A stretch of 8,664 bases of DNA from Marinosulfonomonas sp. PRT-SC04 (GTDB taxonomy: Bacteria; Pseudomonadota; Alphaproteobacteria; Rhodobacterales; Rhodobacteraceae). The notes beneath the pieces are model-generated. The model was not told the origin of the DNA. It saw only the letters and a list, made by a program, of their open reading frames with translations, and ran no database searches. Each line of letters opens with the position of its first letter. Within the stretch, counting starts at the first letter, position 1. The stretch covers positions 1 through 8,664 of the forward strand of contig JPUR01000267.1 of the NCBI GenBank assembly GCA_001321835.1, given 5' to 3'. This document shows, in pieces, positions 6,349-8,664 of the stretch. Both the position numbers and the translations under genes were made by a program.

Positions 6349-6374
6349 TCAAGGCTTATTTTCAGGAGCAGAAT

Positions 6375-6836
6375 ATGCACAGCACAGATGCCCTCACCAT
6401 TGGTCAGTTGGCGCGGCGCACCGGATTGGCGGTGTCGGCCATTCGGTATTATGAAACCAAAGATCTTATTCGTCCGGCGCGAAATTCTGGCGGCCAGAGA
6501 CGGTTTCGGCGGGCCGATATAAGACGGTTGTCATTCGTGCAAATCGCCAAAAATTTCGGCTTTACCCTGCCCGAAATCAGCGCTTTGATGGCAAGTTTAC
6601 CGGACCAACGCACCCCGACCAAACGTGATTGGGAAAAGATCAGCCGTCAGTTTCGCAGCAGGCTCAACGCCCAAATCGAAGCACTGGAACAATTGCGTGA
6701 TAATTTGGACGGCTGCATTGGTTGCGGCTGTTTAAGCCTGCAAAAATGCCGTCTTTATAACCCAGAGGATGTCGCCGCACGGCTGGGACCGGGCCCGCGT
6801 TATCTGCTGGGAGACCGACCTGCCGATGCCAGTTAA
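6375..6836 (+). CDS. soxR: SoxR, redox-sensing MerR-family transcriptional activator
   Basis: SoxR is a homodimeric [2Fe-2S] activator switched on when redox-cycling compounds oxidise its cluster. The 153 residues, against about 154 in E. coli, contain the MerR winged helix-turn-helix at the N-terminus (LTIGQLARRTGLAVSAIRYY, 7-26, then RFRRADIRRLSFVQIAKNFGF), a dimerisation helix (about 82-110) and the diagnostic Fe-S motif C-x2-C-x-C-x5-C at C114, C117, C119 and C125 (CIGCGCLSLQKC). The ATG is preceded by AGGAG at 6364-6368 with 6-nt spacing. No soxS-like AraC-family gene is present in the window. SoxR here probably acts directly on target genes, as in most bacteria outside the enterics, with the divergent VOC gene as its clearest target. 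Its 3' end overlaps the convergent nadE by 4 bp. Confidence 0.96.
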   Translation: MHSTDALTIGQLARRTGLAVSAIRYYETKDLIRPARNSGGQRRFRRADIRRLSFVQIAKNFGFTLPEISALMASLPDQRTPTKRDWEKISRQFRSRLNAQIEALEQLRDNLDGCIGCGCLSLQKCRLYNPEDVAARLGPGPRYLLGDRPADAS

Positions 6837-8494
6837 CTGTTGTCGCGCCAGCGGTTCACAATCGGGTAACGCCGATCCAGCCAGAAGGAGCGCATGCTCA
6901 GACGTGGCCCCGGGGCTGATTGGAAGCGTTTGTATTCCGAGATATACAGCAGGTGTTCGACCTTTTTAATCACCTCGCGCTCAAACCCATCAGCGACCAA
7001 TTCGGCGACGGATTTTTCGTCATCCACCAGCCCTGTCAGGATCGCGTCCAGCACATCATATGGCGGCAGGCTGTCGTCGTCGCGTTGGTCTTCGCGCAGC
7101 TCGGCGGTGGGTGGTTTGTCGATCACCCGTGGCGGGATCACTTCACCCGCAGGCCCCATCATCCAGTCACGGTGGTTGGCATTGCGCCAGCGGCAAGTCT
7201 CAAACACGCGGGTTTTATACATATCTTTGATCGGGTTATAGCCGCCTGCCATGTCGCCATAAATCGTCGCATAGCCGACGGCGACCTCGGATTTATTGCC
7301 GGTGGTCAGCAGCATTTCGCCAAACTTATTTGACAGCGCCATCAACAACAGTCCGCGAAGGCGCGACTGGATGTTTTCCTCGGTCACGTCAGCTTTGGTG
7401 CCTTCAAACAGCGGGGCCAATGTGTTGGTGATAGCCGCGCGCCCTTCGGCAATCGGCACAAAATCATAGCGACAGCCCAGCGTTTCGGCAATTTCCTTGG
7501 CGTCCTCCAAGGAGGATTTCGAGGTGTATTCCGAGGGCAGCATCACGCAGCGCACATTTTCAGCGCCCAGCGCATCGGTGGCGATGGTGGCAACAATCGC
7601 GCTATCAATGCCGCCGGACATGCCCAGCAGGATTTTCTTGAAACCAGTTTTACGCATGTAGTCGCGCAGCGCCAGCACCATGACGTGATAATCCTGCTCA
7701 TAACTGTCAGGTTGCGGGGCCAGATCACCTGCTTCAGCGCGCCAACCATCGTCGGTGCGGATGAAATCAACATGGGTGATGGCCTCGGTCAGAGCGGGCA
7801 TTTGCACCGCCAGATGACCACCGGGGTTCAGCACAAAAGAGGCACCATCGAACACTTGGTCGTCTTGACCACCGACCATGTTAAGGTAAATCAGCGGCAA
7901 TTCGGTTTCGATCACACGGGCCACCATATGGTTCATCCGCACCGACAGTTTATCGCGGTAATAGGGCGAGCCATTTGGCACCAACAGGATTTCGGCACCG
8001 GTTTCAGCCAGCGTTTCGCAGACCGCCTCGGCGTGCCATGCGTCTTCGCAAATTGGCGAACCAATCCGCAGTGGTCCGATCGAATATGGCCCCTGCTCAG
8101 GACCAACATCATACAACCGCACCTCGTCAAACACGGTTTCATTCGGTAGTTTTTGCTTCAAAACGCGGGCGGTGATTTTGCCACCCTCAAGAATATAATA
8201 GGCGTTGAACAGCTTGCCATCCACCGCATACGGCCCGCCAATGCCCAGCGCCGGACCATCAGCACAATCCAGCGCCAACTGGTCAATATGCGCCATCGCA
8301 TCGGCCGTGAAGGCGGGCTTCATCACCAGATCCTGGACCTGATAACCGGTGATAAACATCTCGCTCAGGGCCACCATATCGGCACCCGCCTCGCGGCCCT
8401 GTTGCCAAGCATCACGCGCTTTGGCGGCGTTTTCAGCCAGCGCGCCAACCGTCGGATTAAGCTGCGCAAGGGTTAGGCGGAATTTATCTGGCAT
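6833..8494 (-). CDS. nadE: Glutamine-dependent NAD+ synthetase
   Basis: This two-domain enzyme makes NAD+ from deamido-NAD+ and ATP, using ammonia released from glutamine by its own amidase domain; it is the last step of NAD biosynthesis, in the cytoplasm. The N-terminal nitrilase-type domain (about 1-265) has the Glu-Lys-Cys triad: E45 in LSEMFITGY, K115 in KQKLPN, and C149 in SPICEDAW. The C-terminal synthetase domain has the ATP-pyrophosphatase P-loop SGGIDS (293-298), RLRGLLLMALSNKFG (378-392), LTTGNKSE (396-403) and the late segment KPPTAELREDQRDDDSLPPYDVLD (460-483). I chose ATG 8492-8494 (553 residues) because AAGGA lies 7 nt upstream (complement of 8502-8506) and homologues begin close to DKFRLTLAQLNPTVG. 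The frame continues upstream to 8557, but that extension (MRLSLRRNSANKT...) has no ribosome-binding site and looks non-coding. It converges on soxR, sharing TTAA, with no room for an intergenic terminator. Confidence 0.96.
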   Translation of the reverse strand: MPDKFRLTLAQLNPTVGALAENAAKARDAWQQGREAGADMVALSEMFITGYQVQDLVMKPAFTADAMAHIDQLALDCADGPALGIGGPYAVDGKLFNAYYILEGGKITARVLKQKLPNETVFDEVRLYDVGPEQGPYSIGPLRIGSPICEDAWHAEAVCETLAETGAEILLVPNGSPYYRDKLSVRMNHMVARVIETELPLIYLNMVGGQDDQVFDGASFVLNPGGHLAVQMPALTEAITHVDFIRTDDGWRAEAGDLAPQPDSYEQDYHVMVLALRDYMRKTGFKKILLGMSGGIDSAIVATIATDALGAENVRCVMLPSEYTSKSSLEDAKEIAETLGCRYDFVPIAEGRAAITNTLAPLFEGTKADVTEENIQSRLRGLLLMALSNKFGEMLLTTGNKSEVAVGYATIYGDMAGGYNPIKDMYKTRVFETCRWRNANHRDWMMGPAGEVIPPRVIDKPPTAELREDQRDDDSLPPYDVLDAILTGLVDDEKSVAELVADGFEREVIKKVEHLLYISEYKRFQSAPGPRLSMRSFWLDRRYPIVNRWRDNS

Positions 8495-8664
8495 CGGCGC
8501 GTCCTTCATGTTCACATCGGTTTTATTAGCAGAGTTACGCCGAAGTGAAAGCCTCAAGCACCGAAAACCGCACCGATCGAGGATAGGTTGTCAGCGCCGC
8601 GCCGCTCTACTAGTGAACCTCTGAACAACAGGGCTTTCGGTGCGCGGAGGTTTTCGACCGCCGC
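8495..8664. other. Upstream region of nadE, no gene identified
   Basis: I recognise no complete gene in these last 170 bp. CACCGAAAAC around 8559-8568 is echoed in inverted form by GCTTTCGGTGC at 8634-8644 and by CGGTGCGCGGAGGTTTTCG at 8638-8656. These are imperfect inverted repeats of unclear meaning. A minus-strand frame is open from the window edge to a TGA at 8554-8556 but resembles nothing I know. The nadE promoter presumably lies here, but I cannot place convincing -35/-10 boxes. Confidence 0.4.

Larger units (their letters stand above)
6322..6352 (-). promoter_or_regulatory. SoxR-type promoter of the VOC gene (19-bp spacer)
   Basis: On the minus strand a -35 box TTGACC (complement of 6347-6352) and a -10 box TATAAA (complement of 6322-6327) are separated by exactly 19 bp (6328-6346). 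This over-long spacer is characteristic of MerR-family-activated promoters, where the regulator untwists DNA to align the two boxes. The -10 end lies 28 bp upstream of the VOC ATG. Confidence 0.82.

Noticed and set aside
8495..8557. N-terminal extension of NadE (MRLSLRRNSANKT...).
   Set aside because: No ribosome-binding site upstream of 8557 or 8509, whereas ATG 8494 has a clear AAGGA and fits the family N-terminus.
8554..8664. Minus-strand open frame from the window edge ending in TGA (36 codons), possible 3' end of an upstream gene.
   Set aside because: No recognisable protein features and several rare codons (AGA, CTA, GTA); an open stretch of this length is expected by chance.

Overview
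The window looks like a chromosomal segment of an alphaproteobacterium, most likely a roseobacter-type member of the Rhodobacterales. This is an inference from protein flavour: a second-type glutamyl-tRNA synthetase, a long U32 protein with a Cys-rich C-terminus, a roseobacter-like glutamine-dependent NAD+ synthetase, and a SoxR without SoxS. Coding density is high, there is no gene-free stretch over 300 bp, and I see no insertion sequence, CRISPR array, tRNA or rRNA.

Positions 1-2108 (plus strand). The 3' part of a small three-helix membrane protein (resembling DUF6622) is followed by a U32-family gene of the TrhP/YegQ type, which acts in tRNA wobble-uridine hydroxylation. The U32 gene is broken by one in-frame TAA at 1404-1406. 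The reading frame continues unchanged on both sides of the stop, which falls almost exactly between the Fe-S catalytic domain and the C-terminal domain.

Positions 2162-6293 (minus strand). In transcription order these are a small VOC-fold (glyoxalase-like) protein, gltX, a MATE efflux transporter, a DUF2892 membrane protein with a Cys-rich tail, and a small single EF-hand protein. Gaps of about 65-150 bp suggest mostly separate transcription units. A strong hairpin lies just after gltX.

Positions 6294-8494. soxR is divergent from the VOC gene. The 81-bp gap holds a near-perfect SoxR operator (two mismatches to the Escherichia coli soxS site as I recall it) inside a promoter for the VOC gene with the 19-bp -35/-10 spacer typical of MerR-family activation. 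soxR and nadE converge and share the bases TTAA as overlapping stop codons. The last ~170 bp upstream of nadE hold nothing I can identify.

The clearest regulatory unit is SoxR with the VOC gene: SoxR senses redox-active compounds and would switch on an uncharacterised VOC enzyme or binding protein directly, without SoxS. The other genes are housekeeping (translation, tRNA modification, NAD synthesis) or small membrane and transport functions. I found no convincing wholly new multi-gene system. The items most worth follow-up are the SoxR-controlled VOC gene and the split U32 gene.
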